Assembly: GCF_007785775.2 (NCBI RefSeq)
Contig: NZ_VNIK02000008.1
Span: forward strand, 124,001 to 188,000
DNA: 64,000 bases
From: Flagellimonas hadalis
GTDB taxonomy: Bacteria > Bacteroidota > Bacteroidia > Flavobacteriales > Flavobacteriaceae
Reading direction: 5' to 3'
Below are positions 10,047 through 19,034 of this stretch, piece by piece. Under the pieces are notes generated by a model, which had not been told where the DNA came from, searched no databases, and worked only from the letters and a program-made list of their open reading frames with translations. The stretch's first letter is position 1. Each line of letters starts with the position of its first letter. A program made the translations under genes and the position numbers.

Positions 10047-11588
10047 ATGGACGACAAAATAAAGACACTTCAGGAAAAAATGTCCGAAGCCGTTTTGGGC
10101 GGTGGAGAAAAGCGAATTGAAAAGCAGCATCAAAAGAAAAAACTGACGGCCCGTGAGCGGGTCCATTATTTTTTGGATGAGGGTTCTTTCGAGGAAATGG
10201 GGGCATTGGTCACCCATCGTACCACCGATTTTGACATGGACAAGGAAATATATTATGGTGATGGGGTGGTTACGGGTTATGGTACCGTCAACGGAAGACT
10301 GGTATATGTGTATGCACAGGATTTTACCGTTTTTGGTGGAGCCTTGTCCGAGACCCATGCCGAAAAGATTTGCAAGGTGATGGACTTGGCCATGAAGGTT
10401 GGGGCTCCCATTGTTGGACTGAACGATTCCGGAGGGGCCAGGATTCAGGAAGGGGTACGATCTTTGGGAGGCTATGCCGATATTTTTTACCGAAACGTAC
10501 AGGCTTCGGGTGTGATTCCGCAAATTTCGGCCATTATGGGCCCCTGTGCGGGTGGTGCTGTCTATTCCCCGGCCATGACGGATTTTATCGTGATGGTGGA
10601 GGAGACCAGCTATATGTTCGTCACAGGTCCGAATGTGGTGAAAACGGTGACCAATGAGGAGGTCACTTCCGAGGAATTGGGTGGGGCCAGTACTCATGCA
10701 GCGAAGTCGGGTGTGGCACACCGAACGGCTTCCAATGATGCCACTTGTTTGGACGATATCAAAAGATTGTTGGACTACCTGCCCCAGAACAACAAAGAAT
10801 TGCCCAAACAGAAACCTTACGAACTGGGCGATGAGATTCGGGAGGAACTTTCCAACATTGTTCCTGATAACCCCAACAAGCCGTACGATATGCATGATGT
10901 GATCCAAGGCATCATCGATGGCGATTCGTTCTATGAGATCCATAAGGACTTTGCGGAAAACATCATCACGGGCTTTGCCCGTTTGGGAGGGCGGAGCATT
11001 GGGGTCATTGCCAACCAGCCCATGTTTTTGGCAGGGGTGTTGGATGTCCGGAGTTCGCAGAAAGCGGCCCGTTTCACCCGTTTTTGTGATGCGTTCAACA
11101 TTCCATTGCTTGTTTTGGTGGATGTCCCTGGGTTTTTACCGGGAACGGACCAGGAATGGAGTGGGATCATTATGCACGGAGCCAAATTGCTCTATGCGCT
11201 CAGCGAGGCGACCGTTCCACGGGTGACGGTGATCACCCGTAAGGCGTATGGCGGTGCCTACGATGTAATGAATTCCAAGCATATTGGGGCCGACTTCAAC
11301 TTTGCATGGCCCACTGCCGAGATTGCGGTAATGGGGGCCAAGGGAGCCAGCGAGATCATTTTTAGGCGCGAGATTGCCGCTTCCGATGATCCAGTGGCCA
11401 AATTGAAGGAGAAAGAGACCGAATATGCCGAAAAATTTGCCAACCCCTATCGAGCGGCGGAACGCGGTTTCATTGATGAGGTCATCTTGCCGAAGGAAAC
11501 CAGGCGCAAACTGCTGAAAGCCTTTGCCATGTTGGAGAAAAAAGAAGTGCAGGCCCCTTGGAAGAAGCATGGGAACATTCCGTTGTAG
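10047..11588 (+). CDS. Acyl-CoA (propionyl-CoA) carboxylase, carboxyltransferase beta subunit
   Basis: A 513-residue fused-type carboxyltransferase holding both N and C crotonase-like halves. The first half has [29 protein letters not shown] and the oxyanion-forming [12 protein letters not shown]. The second half has [23 protein letters not shown] and [11 protein letters not shown], typical of PccB. It transfers the carboxyl group from biotin to propionyl-CoA, giving methylmalonyl-CoA for the mutase encoded nearby; the epimerase is not in this window. It lies 5 bases after the biotin carboxylase gene. Confidence 0.95.
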   Translation: MDDKIKTLQEKMSEAVLGGGEKRIEKQHQKKKLTARERVHYFLDEGSFEEMGALVTHRTTDFDMDKEIYYGDGVVTGYGTVNGRLVYVYAQDFTVFGGALSETHAEKICKVMDLAMKVGAPIVGLNDSGGARIQEGVRSLGGYADIFYRNVQASGVIPQISAIMGPCAGGAVYSPAMTDFIVMVEETSYMFVTGPNVVKTVTNEEVTSEELGGASTHAAKSGVAHRTASNDATCLDDIKRLLDYLPQNNKELPKQKPYELGDEIREELSNIVPDNPNKPYDMHDVIQGIIDGDSFYEIHKDFAENIITGFARLGGRSIGVIANQPMFLAGVLDVRSSQKAARFTRFCDAFNIPLLVLVDVPGFLPGTDQEWSGIIMHGAKLLYALSEATVPRVTVITRKAYGGAYDVMNSKHIGADFNFAWPTAEIAVMGAKGASEIIFRREIAASDDPVAKLKEKETEYAEKFANPYRAAERGFIDEVILPKETRRKLLKAFAMLEKKEVQAPWKKHGNIPL

Positions 11589-11785
11589 GTTTTTTGGGGG
11601 TTTGGTACGAATTGCACCACTTTTCATTGATTGAATTGTGAATATAGCTTCATGATGTCATTGGGAAATGACGAACGTAGGGACGATTGAGAAATCTTTT
11701 TAGTTTTTTGGGATTTCACACGTTAGTTCGAAATGCCCCATAGACAAAGCTTATATGAAAATAACATTAAACCTATCTTAAAAGC

Positions 11786-11816
11786 TTTCTTCGTCCATAG
11801 GGGATGCCTAATTTTG
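11786..11816 (+). promoter_or_regulatory. Promoter of the Bcr/CflA-like gene, close to leaderless
   Basis: TTTC at 11786-11789, exactly 19 bases, then TAATTTTG at 11809-11816, an almost perfect Bacteroidota promoter (TTTG-N19-TAnnTTTG). The ATG starts at 11821, only 4 bases after the -7 box, so transcription is expected to begin at or within a base or two of the start codon. The rest of the 11589-11785 gap showed no recognised element. Confidence 0.7.
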
Positions 11817-11820
11817 CGGC

Positions 11821-13035
11821 ATGCAAAAAGAAACCCAAAAACCCCATTTTGAATTTGTAGCCATGATGGCCGCCTTGATGTCCATTGTTGCCCTGGCCAT
11901 TGATGCCATTCTGCCCGCTATTTCAAATATTGGTGAGGCCATCAACAGTCTGGATCCAACGGACAATCAATTGCTGGTCACCATGATTTTCCTGGGGTTG
12001 GGTGTGGGACAATTGTTTTTTGGTCCCATATCCGACAGTTTTGGCAGAAAACCTGTGGTATATGTTGGTTTCATCATTTTTTTGGTGGCCAGCATCATCT
12101 GTCTCTATGCACCATCATTGGAAGTCATGGTCGTGGGAAGGATTTTTCAGGGGATAGGGCTTTCGGCCCCACGCACCATATCCATTTCCATCATCCGAGA
12201 TACGTATGAAGGTGATTATATGGCCAAGGTCATGTCCTTCGTCGTGGCCTTCTTCATATTGGTGCCCGTAGTGGCCCCTGCCGTAGGCAAATTGATCTTG
12301 GATGCTGCGGGATGGCAGGCCATTTTTTATGTGCAGTTGTTCTTTGCCTTGGTGGTTGCACTTTGGTTTTGGAAACGACAGCCGGAGACCTTGCACCCCG
12401 AATATAAGATTCCGTTCACGGGCCATGTCTTTATCGATGGCCTGAAGGAGTTTGTAAGGCATAGGGAAACGGTTGCGTTTACATTGACCTCCGGGTTGGT
12501 CACAGGTGCATTCTTGGTGTATTTGAGTTCCGCCCAGCATATTTTTGAAGACCAATATGCGTTGAAGGAAATGTTCCCCTACATTTTTGCCGGATTGGCC
12601 ATTTCCATTGGACTTTCCACTTTTTTGAACGGTACCTTGGTGATGCGCTTCGGGATGCGAAAACTGTCCTTGATGGCCACTATCGTATTTTGTGTGGTAG
12701 CCCTTCTGTATTCCATTTTATTTCTGAACTCGCCCAACCCCAGTATCTATGTGTTGGTCGGTTTTTTGTCCGTACAATTTTTCTGTCTTGGATTTATGTG
12801 GGGAAATTTCCGTTCCATCGCCATGGAGCCCATAGGCCATATTGCCGGGATTGGGGCTGCAATCAATGGTTTTGTTTCCACGATTCTCTCCATTCCTATC
12901 GCAACTTTCATTGGGGTGTTTGTGAAGGATAGTGTGTGGCCACTTTTTGCTGGATTGGCTGTTTGCGGACTGTGTGCCCTTGCCATTTTCTTGATGGTGA
13001 GAAAGCCGAGACGACGAAGGTTGGCTGCTGTTTAA
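11821..13035 (+). CDS. Multidrug MFS transporter, Bcr/CflA family
   Basis: A 404-residue proton-driven exporter with 12 predicted membrane helices. The family marks are VALAIDAILPAI in helix 1, the loop 2-3 motif GPISDSFGRKPV, and IFQGIGLSAPRTISISIIRD in helices 4-5. It ends with a basic tail RKPRRRRLAAV. Bcr/CflA proteins expel bicyclomycin, chloramphenicol and similar small drugs or sulfonamides; the substrate here cannot be read. It stands alone under its own promoter, and its last 4 bases overlap the convergent anmK end. Confidence 0.92.
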   Translation: MQKETQKPHFEFVAMMAALMSIVALAIDAILPAISNIGEAINSLDPTDNQLLVTMIFLGLGVGQLFFGPISDSFGRKPVVYVGFIIFLVASIICLYAPSLEVMVVGRIFQGIGLSAPRTISISIIRDTYEGDYMAKVMSFVVAFFILVPVVAPAVGKLILDAAGWQAIFYVQLFFALVVALWFWKRQPETLHPEYKIPFTGHVFIDGLKEFVRHRETVAFTLTSGLVTGAFLVYLSSAQHIFEDQYALKEMFPYIFAGLAISIGLSTFLNGTLVMRFGMRKLSLMATIVFCVVALLYSILFLNSPNPSIYVLVGFLSVQFFCLGFMWGNFRSIAMEPIGHIAGIGAAINGFVSTILSIPIATFIGVFVKDSVWPLFAGLAVCGLCALAIFLMVRKPRRRRLAAV

Positions 13036-14114
13036 TCCAAATTGGGAAGAAAGACCTCCCCACTGCAGGAGTCTGATGTGGCACCGGTAACGGAACGCAA
13101 CACATTGGTTTTTCCTTCCAAACGCAGCACACCCATCAATGCAAAGACCAAGGCTTCTTTGTAGGCAATCAATGTCTTGCTTGGAATGAACACTTCAATG
13201 TTCGGCCCCAGTTTTTCCCGAAGGGTGTCCATGAAAAATTGATTGAGCGCCCCACCACCCGTAGCGAGCAGTTTGCGCTTCGATTTGCCCTGGTGTTTAT
13301 GGACGGCAAAGGCAATTTGTTCGCAATTATGGTGAATGAAAGTGTGCAATAAATCTTCATTGGAAATTTTCGAAGCCTCGATAAGGGGCACAATTTTGGA
13401 AGTAAACCACTCATATCCCGTTGACTTGGGGTAGGGCAATTGATAATATTCCAAACTGTTCAACTTTTTGAGAAGATCATGGTCCAACTTTCCGTAACGG
13501 GCCAACTTTCCATTTTCATCATAGCCCAGACCCATTTTATGGGTAATATAGTTCAAGGGCATATTGGCCAAACCGATGTCATAGGCAATGCGTTCACCAT
13601 TTTTATCAAAAGAAATATTGCTGATGCCTCCCAAATTCAAACAAAAATCATATTCGTGGAAGAGTAATTTATCGCCAATCGGGACCAATGGGGCGCCTTG
13701 TCCCTTTAGGGACACATCTTTGGCCCGGAAATCGCACACCACTTTTTTCCCACTGGTATTCGCCAAGAGTTGTCCATCACCCAATTGAAAAGTGATGCCG
13801 TCGTGCGGTCTATGGTGGGACGTGTGGCCATGGCTGGCAATAAAATCCACATCGCCATCAATTTCCTTTATAAAAGTTTTCGCCTGTTCCCCCAACCAAA
13901 TACCATAGTCCCTGTGCAACTGCGTATGGTCTTTTTCGGATAGGTAAATGGCATTTTTGAGTCGTTCCCTCATTTTATCGGTATAGGAAACATCTTTAGT
14001 GTGCTTGATGGAGTAGTTCCAATGTCCGTTTTCCTGCCAAATATGGCAAAGGGCCATGTCCAGCCCATCCAGTGATGTGCCCGACATCAACCCCAATACG
14101 TTATAGCTGCTCAT
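13032..14114 (-). CDS. anmK: Anhydro-N-acetylmuramic acid kinase
   Basis: A 360-residue ASKHA-fold kinase that opens the 1,6-anhydro ring of anhydro-MurNAc and phosphorylates it to MurNAc-6-phosphate in the cytosol. It has GLMSGTSLDGLDMAL near the N-terminus (phosphate loop), SHGHTSHHRP near 93-102, LNLGGISN near 180 and the ATP-binding LATGGGALNQFF near 282-293. The start overlaps the end of the GH3 hexosaminidase gene by 14 bases. Its product is the substrate of MurQ, encoded about 11 kb away, and both belong to one functional locus. Confidence 0.96.
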   Translation of the reverse strand: MSSYNVLGLMSGTSLDGLDMALCHIWQENGHWNYSIKHTKDVSYTDKMRERLKNAIYLSEKDHTQLHRDYGIWLGEQAKTFIKEIDGDVDFIASHGHTSHHRPHDGITFQLGDGQLLANTSGKKVVCDFRAKDVSLKGQGAPLVPIGDKLLFHEYDFCLNLGGISNISFDKNGERIAYDIGLANMPLNYITHKMGLGYDENGKLARYGKLDHDLLKKLNSLEYYQLPYPKSTGYEWFTSKIVPLIEASKISNEDLLHTFIHHNCEQIAFAVHKHQGKSKRKLLATGGGALNQFFMDTLREKLGPNIEVFIPSKTLIAYKEALVFALMGVLRLEGKTNVLRSVTGATSDSCSGEVFLPNLD

Positions 14115-15696
14115 AAAATTTGGTTTTAAGTTGGATGGGAAGCATTCCTTTTGCTTTAATTTTTCCTATAAAATGGTCGAAGGCAACATCTTGAAATTCA
14201 GGAAAATTTTGATAGGCCAAGACCACATTGGAACTTGGCCGCAACTTCAAAATATCCAGCACATACGGGTTGCCAAAAAGATAGATCAAGCTATTTTTTT
14301 CTGCTATGAGCCTGTGGATGCTTGCCAAGGTTTTTTCATCAAAGCCAAACAGGTTTTTGGGTTTTACGGCGGGTGGGAAGATGCCCAGCACCATATTTTT
14401 GATATCGGAAGATAGAGCGCTGTTCAAATTGATGGTTTTTGACCCAAAATGTGCCGAAATCTGCTCGGAAAAACTGTTTTCTTTGCCAAAACACACCGAA
14501 ACGTTCAAAAAACCGGAAGATTTTAGTTGCTCAAGGGCAGCAACATCCCCATACAGTTCTGTGATGGTTTTCTCGGCAATTTCACGGTTCAGTTTGGAAT
14601 GCAGGTCAGTGTTAGGTTTTTCAGATCGTGAATTTTCTACAAACACTTTGTGTTTAAGGTTCCATATCCTGTCAAAACTCTGTTGGATTCTTTCCTCCGA
14701 GGCATTCGTCAATATTTCATCGATCCCTTCTTTTACATGCTCACTGAAGCATAGCACATCCATGCCTGCTTCAAAAGCGGCCTGTTCCAATTTTCCTTTT
14801 TGGGGATATTTTTTGGAGACGGCGTGCATGTTCAGGGCATCTGAAATGATAACACCCTCAAAACCCATTTGTTTCCTGAGGAGAGCGGTAATGATTTTTG
14901 ATGAAGTGGTCGATGGATTTTGGTCGTCCAATTGGGGCAGCAACAAATGGCCCACCATCACGGAATCCACTCCTTTGTTGATGAGTTCCTGAAATGGGAA
15001 CAGTTCATTTTCTTTTAACTCTACCAATGATTTGTCGATGACGGGCAACCCCAAATGAGAGTCGGTCGCTGTATCCCCATGACCGGGAAAGTGTTTGATG
15101 GAGTTCAGCGTCCCGGTACTTTTCATTCCCCGAATGAAAGCTTCGGATTTGGCCAACACCTTTTCTTTGTTTTCCCCGAACGAACGGTAGCCGATCACAG
15201 GGTTTTCAGGATTGTTGTTGATGTCCACCACCGGGGCAAGGTTCCACTGAATGCCAGCAGCCCTGCAATCCCATCCGATATGCTGTCCCACTTGATAGAT
15301 GAGATTTTCACCCCCGTTCAGTGCGCCCAGGGTAATGGCGTAAGGAAACTGAGGAGTGTTCTCAATGCGCATGGCCAACCCCCATTCGGCATCGATGGCC
15401 ACTAAAAGAGGGATTTCAGCTGCTTTTTGATATTGGGCGATGAGTTCCTTTAATCGGTCGTAGCTTTTGGCATTGTGCACCACTTTTTTCTTTCCTTCAA
15501 AATTGGTGGCAGCACTGGCCCTACTATGGAAAAAGCAGATGGATCCCACATGGTATTCCTTGATGAGCCTTTCCATTTTTTGGACTTCTTCCTCGGTATC
15601 GTTGATGAAAACCGCGGGCATGAACAATTGTCCCACTTTTTCTCTTAGGGTCAATTCTTTCTTTGAAAGCGTATAAGTTTGATGGGTGTCAGTCAT
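14101..15696 (-). CDS. NagZ-type beta-N-acetylhexosaminidase (GH3)
   Basis: A 531-residue GH3 enzyme predicted to remove GlcNAc from GlcNAc-anhydroMurNAc in the cytosol. The NagZ signature KHFPGHGDTATDSHLGLP (near 205-222) contains the Asp/His dyad of the flexible catalytic loop, and VIISDALNMHAV (near 285-296) contains the nucleophile Asp. After about 345 comes an extra C-terminal domain of the type seen in longer Bacteroidota and Firmicutes NagZ proteins. No signal peptide is seen. The ATG at 15696 (MTDTHQ) is preferred because it overlaps the AmpG stop (ATGACTGA); an ATG at 15720 is also in frame. A broader GH3 beta-glycosidase role cannot be excluded. Confidence 0.93.
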   Translation of the reverse strand: MTDTHQTYTLSKKELTLREKVGQLFMPAVFINDTEEEVQKMERLIKEYHVGSICFFHSRASAATNFEGKKKVVHNAKSYDRLKELIAQYQKAAEIPLLVAIDAEWGLAMRIENTPQFPYAITLGALNGGENLIYQVGQHIGWDCRAAGIQWNLAPVVDINNNPENPVIGYRSFGENKEKVLAKSEAFIRGMKSTGTLNSIKHFPGHGDTATDSHLGLPVIDKSLVELKENELFPFQELINKGVDSVMVGHLLLPQLDDQNPSTTSSKIITALLRKQMGFEGVIISDALNMHAVSKKYPQKGKLEQAAFEAGMDVLCFSEHVKEGIDEILTNASEERIQQSFDRIWNLKHKVFVENSRSEKPNTDLHSKLNREIAEKTITELYGDVAALEQLKSSGFLNVSVCFGKENSFSEQISAHFGSKTINLNSALSSDIKNMVLGIFPPAVKPKNLFGFDEKTLASIHRLIAEKNSLIYLFGNPYVLDILKLRPSSNVVLAYQNFPEFQDVAFDHFIGKIKAKGMLPIQLKTKFYEQL

Positions 15697-16969
15697 TGGT
15701 GTCAACAGTTTTTTTGCCATAATCTTCGGGGTATTTCAAAAAGCGCAGTACCACAAATGCGGGTAGCGCGGCAATCACAACCCAAGTAAAGAAGCCACCA
15801 TAGCCCAACCATTCCTGTATATATCCGCTGAGCATGCCGGGGAGCATCATCCCGAGGGCCATAAATCCAGTGGCGATGGCATAATGCGATGTTTTCGAAG
15901 CGCCTTCGGCCACGTAGATCAAGTACATCATGAATGCGGCAAACCCAAAGCCATACCCAAATTGCTCGATCACCACGGTGCCCACCACGGCAAACATGCT
16001 GGTGGTCTGGGTTATCGCCAAAAGGGCATAAAGGGCATTGGGCAGGTTGAGGGCCAGCAACATGGGCAGCATCCATTTTTTAAGACCGTCCCTTGAGATC
16101 AGGATTCCGCCCAAGATTCCGCCCAGGGATAGCATGATGATGCCCACCGTGCCATAGATGGTACCCACGGCTTCCGTGGAATAGGCCAGTCCGCCCACCT
16201 CGAGTTTGTCCAAAAGGAAGGGGGAGGCCATTTTTACCAATTGGGATTCGCCCAAGCGGTAGGTAAGGATGAACAGGAGTGCCCAACCTATCTGTTTTTT
16301 CTTGAAAAAGGAAGCGAACACCTCAAAAAAGCCCACTTGTTTTTCTTTGGGTCGGGGTGCTGTTTCTTCAAACTTGGGCGTAGCAAAAAAGTTGGAAATG
16401 GTGAGAGCGATCATCAAAACGGCGGCACTGATCATGGTCATGGACCAAGCTTTGGTGTTGTCGCCATATTTGTTTTCCAAAAATCCAGCGAAAATGACCA
16501 AGAGCCCCTGTCCGGTCACCATGGCCAATCGGTAAAATGTGCTGCGAAGGCCAATGAAAAAAGACTGCTTTTTTTGAGTGAGACCGATCATGTAATAGCC
16601 ATCCGAAGCAATATCGTTGGTGGCGGAGGCGAAGGCGGCCATCCAGAAAAATGCCAAGGTAATGGTGAAAAAGGAATTGGAGGGCAGGAACAGTCCAATT
16701 CCCAAAAATGCAAGGGCGATGACCAATTGCATGCCCAGAAACCATTTTCGTTTGGTGCCGTTCAGGTCCACAATGGGACTCCATAAGGGTTTGATGACCC
16801 AAGGTAAATAGAGCCAACTGGTGTACAGCCCTATTTCGGCGTTGCCGATGCCCAACCGCTTGTACATGATTACGGAGACCGTGACCACCAGAATGTAGGG
16901 AATCCCTTGGGTAAAGTATAAAAAGGGAATCCACAACCAGGCATTTTTATCTTTTGGGGCTACATTCAT
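15689..16969 (-). CDS. AmpG-like muropeptide MFS permease
   Basis: A 426-residue, 12-helix transporter of the major facilitator superfamily that resembles AmpG: IPFLYFTQGIPYILV at helix 1, GLYTSWLYLPWVIKPLWSP in helices 2-3 and ASATNDIASDGYY in helix 4-5. AmpG imports GlcNAc-anhydroMurNAc with or without peptide from the periplasm. Substrate is inferred from family and from the flanking NagZ-type and AnmK genes. Its start overlaps the GNAT stop by 4 bases, so it is translated as part of one polycistronic unit. Confidence 0.88.
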   Translation of the reverse strand: MNVAPKDKNAWLWIPFLYFTQGIPYILVVTVSVIMYKRLGIGNAEIGLYTSWLYLPWVIKPLWSPIVDLNGTKRKWFLGMQLVIALAFLGIGLFLPSNSFFTITLAFFWMAAFASATNDIASDGYYMIGLTQKKQSFFIGLRSTFYRLAMVTGQGLLVIFAGFLENKYGDNTKAWSMTMISAAVLMIALTISNFFATPKFEETAPRPKEKQVGFFEVFASFFKKKQIGWALLFILTYRLGESQLVKMASPFLLDKLEVGGLAYSTEAVGTIYGTVGIIMLSLGGILGGILISRDGLKKWMLPMLLALNLPNALYALLAITQTTSMFAVVGTVVIEQFGYGFGFAAFMMYLIYVAEGASKTSHYAIATGFMALGMMLPGMLSGYIQEWLGYGGFFTWVVIAALPAFVVLRFLKYPEDYGKKTVDTND

Positions 16970-17448
16970 TTGGGATGTTTTAATAAGTTCTGGTAGATGC
17001 TTTTCTCCGATTTTTCGATGATAGTGGCACCTACGGTTTTTTCATAATAACTAGCAGGGCCGACCCCACCGATGATGGCGTAGGCATATCCCATTTCCTT
17101 CAGGGCGAGCAAGGATTTCACCAAGAGGATCTTGCCTAAGTTTTTGCCCCGTTCTGAAGGAAGAACACCCGTAGGTCCAAAAAAGTTCTTTGCGGTACTC
17201 TCAAAACAGGCAAAACCTAAAATTTCCTGCTCCCGTTGGGCAATGAAACAATTCACGGGCAAGGCCGTGAAGGCAGCTTCGGTCTCATCTGCCCAGTTTG
17301 TGCTGAAATGCTTGCCGACCCAGTCCACCACAATGCTTTTTTCGGGAGGAATGGGCCTTTTGAAAACGATGCCCTCTTTCTCCAAAAGTTCTTTTTCTTC
17401 TTTGGAGATTTCAGGAAGGTCCATAAGTCGAACAAGCATGTCGTGCAT
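16966..17448 (-). CDS. GNAT-family N-acetyltransferase of unknown substrate
   Basis: A 160-residue acyltransferase. The acetyl-CoA pyrophosphate loop is RGKNLGKILL (about 108-117, form Q/RxxGxG/A), preceded by the beta4 strand ILGFACFESTAKNFFGPTGVLP and followed by GYAYAIIGGVGPASYYEKTVGA, which closes the fold. The substrate is not recognised. It is embedded between a glycan hydrolase and an AmpG-like permease with 6 bases and a 4-base overlap, so an amino sugar or muropeptide substrate is a reasonable inference but unproven. Confidence 0.85.
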   Translation of the reverse strand: MHDMLVRLMDLPEISKEEKELLEKEGIVFKRPIPPEKSIVVDWVGKHFSTNWADETEAAFTALPVNCFIAQREQEILGFACFESTAKNFFGPTGVLPSERGKNLGKILLVKSLLALKEMGYAYAIIGGVGPASYYEKTVGATIIEKSEKSIYQNLLKHPK

Positions 17449-17454
17449 ATCGGT

Positions 17455-18939
17455 CTATTTGATGTTCAAGGGTTGCATGGCACTTTGGTTGCCAAAGGCA
17501 TCACTGATATTTATCTCGAGTTCACCTCGGAGCTGTTTTGGCGTCAAGTTGAATGCAGAGCATCCTTCCACATCACTTTCTGAAAGATATTCTTTTCCAA
17601 GCAGCTGTGGTTTTCCATTTTTTACAAGGTAAAGGTTCAGAAAACGAGGGACATTGTCAGCATGATTGACACAAATTTGCACGGTTTGATCGGTTGTTTC
17701 CGAAGAAATGATGGCTGGCAACTGTACGGCCCTTGTCACTTGGTTGATGGGTCCAGGATTTGCTGCGGGCAGGCCATAAAATTTCTTTTCCAGTTTTTGG
17801 TTGACCTTTTCATGCTGGTCCATCAATGATTTGGCACTGAAAAAAATATTACCATCGATATTTTCCAAATCACGGACGTGGTTCAACTGCTTCGGAATCT
17901 CATTTTTCTTATCCCAAGCCTTGTCGGCGTTGTTTTTGATCTTATAGGTGCCATTGCCGATGTACAGGTTGGTATTGGGCGTGGCATCGGCCCACCAAGA
18001 AGTGATTTTTTTGTGCGAGGCCACGGGATAATCCATGCTCCAATAGACCTGTGGGGCCAAATAGTCCAGCCAACCTTCCTGCACCCAGAGCACAGGGTCT
18101 GCATACAAATCCTCATAGGTGGTCTGTCCGGCTTGGGTGTCGGAGCCTTTTGGGTCGGTGCTTTTGTTTTTCCAGACCCCAAACGGGCTGATGCCGAACT
18201 GTACCCAAGGTTTGTTCTTTTTGATGGTGGCGTGTACGTTTCTCACAAGGGAATCCACATTGCTTCGTCGCCAATCTTCCAGGGATTGTCCGGGCAATCC
18301 GTATTTGGAGAAAGTTGCAGCGTCCCCAAATGTCTCTCCTTCAATTTTATAGGGATAGAAATAATCATCAAAATGGATGGCATCCAGTTCGTAGGTGGTG
18401 ACCAATTCTTCAATGATCTGGTTGAATTTGTCCCGCACTTCGGGGAGGCCGGGATCATAGTAGTATTTTTTGCCGTATTTGAGCATCCAGTCGGGATGTT
18501 GGTAAAAGTCATGGGATTTGGAAAGGGCCAAGGTGTCCAGGTCGAACGTGGCACGGTAGGGGTTGAGCCATGCGTGGAACTCCATTCCCCTTTTATGGGT
18601 TTCCCTGATCATCCATCGGAGTGGTTCTTCAAAACCGTCGGGTGCGTTTCCCTGTTGGCCTGATAGGTATTTGGACCATGGGGCGAGCTGGGTGGGGTAG
18701 AGGGCATCGCCGGCGGTCCTCACCTGCACAATGGCCGCATTGAAGTTCAACTTTTCGTAAAAGTCCAGGATGGCGATAAAGTCCTTCTTTTTCTTTTCGG
18801 CATCATCGGAAGGGTGCTTGGGCCAATCGATGTTGGCCACTGTGGCTATCCATACCCCCCTGAATTCTTCCTTGGGTGCTTTGGAAACTGCACAGGAAAT
18901 CAAAAATGTAAAAGGAATCAGGTAGAGAAATCTTTTCAT
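17455..18939 (-). CDS. GHL10 (DigH/YddW-like) glycan hydrolase lipoprotein
   Basis: A 494-residue outer-membrane or periplasmic lipoprotein. MKRFLYLIPFTFLISC places the lipidated cysteine at residue 16, which is why the ATG at 18939 is preferred to the longer frame at 19011 that runs through a terminator. The GHL10 domain begins EFRGVWIATVANIDWP, with FNAAIVQVRTAGDALYP, AWLNPYRAT, YDPGLPEVRDKF and AIHFDDYFYPY, ending near 370. A C-terminal beta-rich domain follows. E. coli DigH (YddW), of this family, cleaves peptide-free peptidoglycan glycans. It heads the GNAT-AmpG-NagZ-AnmK run. Confidence 0.9.
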   Translation of the reverse strand: MKRFLYLIPFTFLISCAVSKAPKEEFRGVWIATVANIDWPKHPSDDAEKKKKDFIAILDFYEKLNFNAAIVQVRTAGDALYPTQLAPWSKYLSGQQGNAPDGFEEPLRWMIRETHKRGMEFHAWLNPYRATFDLDTLALSKSHDFYQHPDWMLKYGKKYYYDPGLPEVRDKFNQIIEELVTTYELDAIHFDDYFYPYKIEGETFGDAATFSKYGLPGQSLEDWRRSNVDSLVRNVHATIKKNKPWVQFGISPFGVWKNKSTDPKGSDTQAGQTTYEDLYADPVLWVQEGWLDYLAPQVYWSMDYPVASHKKITSWWADATPNTNLYIGNGTYKIKNNADKAWDKKNEIPKQLNHVRDLENIDGNIFFSAKSLMDQHEKVNQKLEKKFYGLPAANPGPINQVTRAVQLPAIISSETTDQTVQICVNHADNVPRFLNLYLVKNGKPQLLGKEYLSESDVEGCSAFNLTPKQLRGELEINISDAFGNQSAMQPLNIK

Positions 18940-18954
18940 GAACCGAAATAAATA

Positions 18955-18991
18955 AAAAAGGCCTACGTATGCACTAAATGTAGGCCTTTTT
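18955..18991 (-). terminator. Rho-independent terminator after susD
   Basis: AAAAAGGCCTAC (18955-18966) pairs perfectly with GTAGGCCTTTTT (18980-18991), a 12-bp stem with a 13-base loop. The stem carries its own A and T tracts, so it can work in both directions. It lies between the susD stop and the GHL10 start and would limit read-through from susCD. Confidence 0.85.
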
Positions 18992-19034
18992 GCTAAAATT
19001 GAATTAAACAACTAACAACTCAAATGAAATTCCT

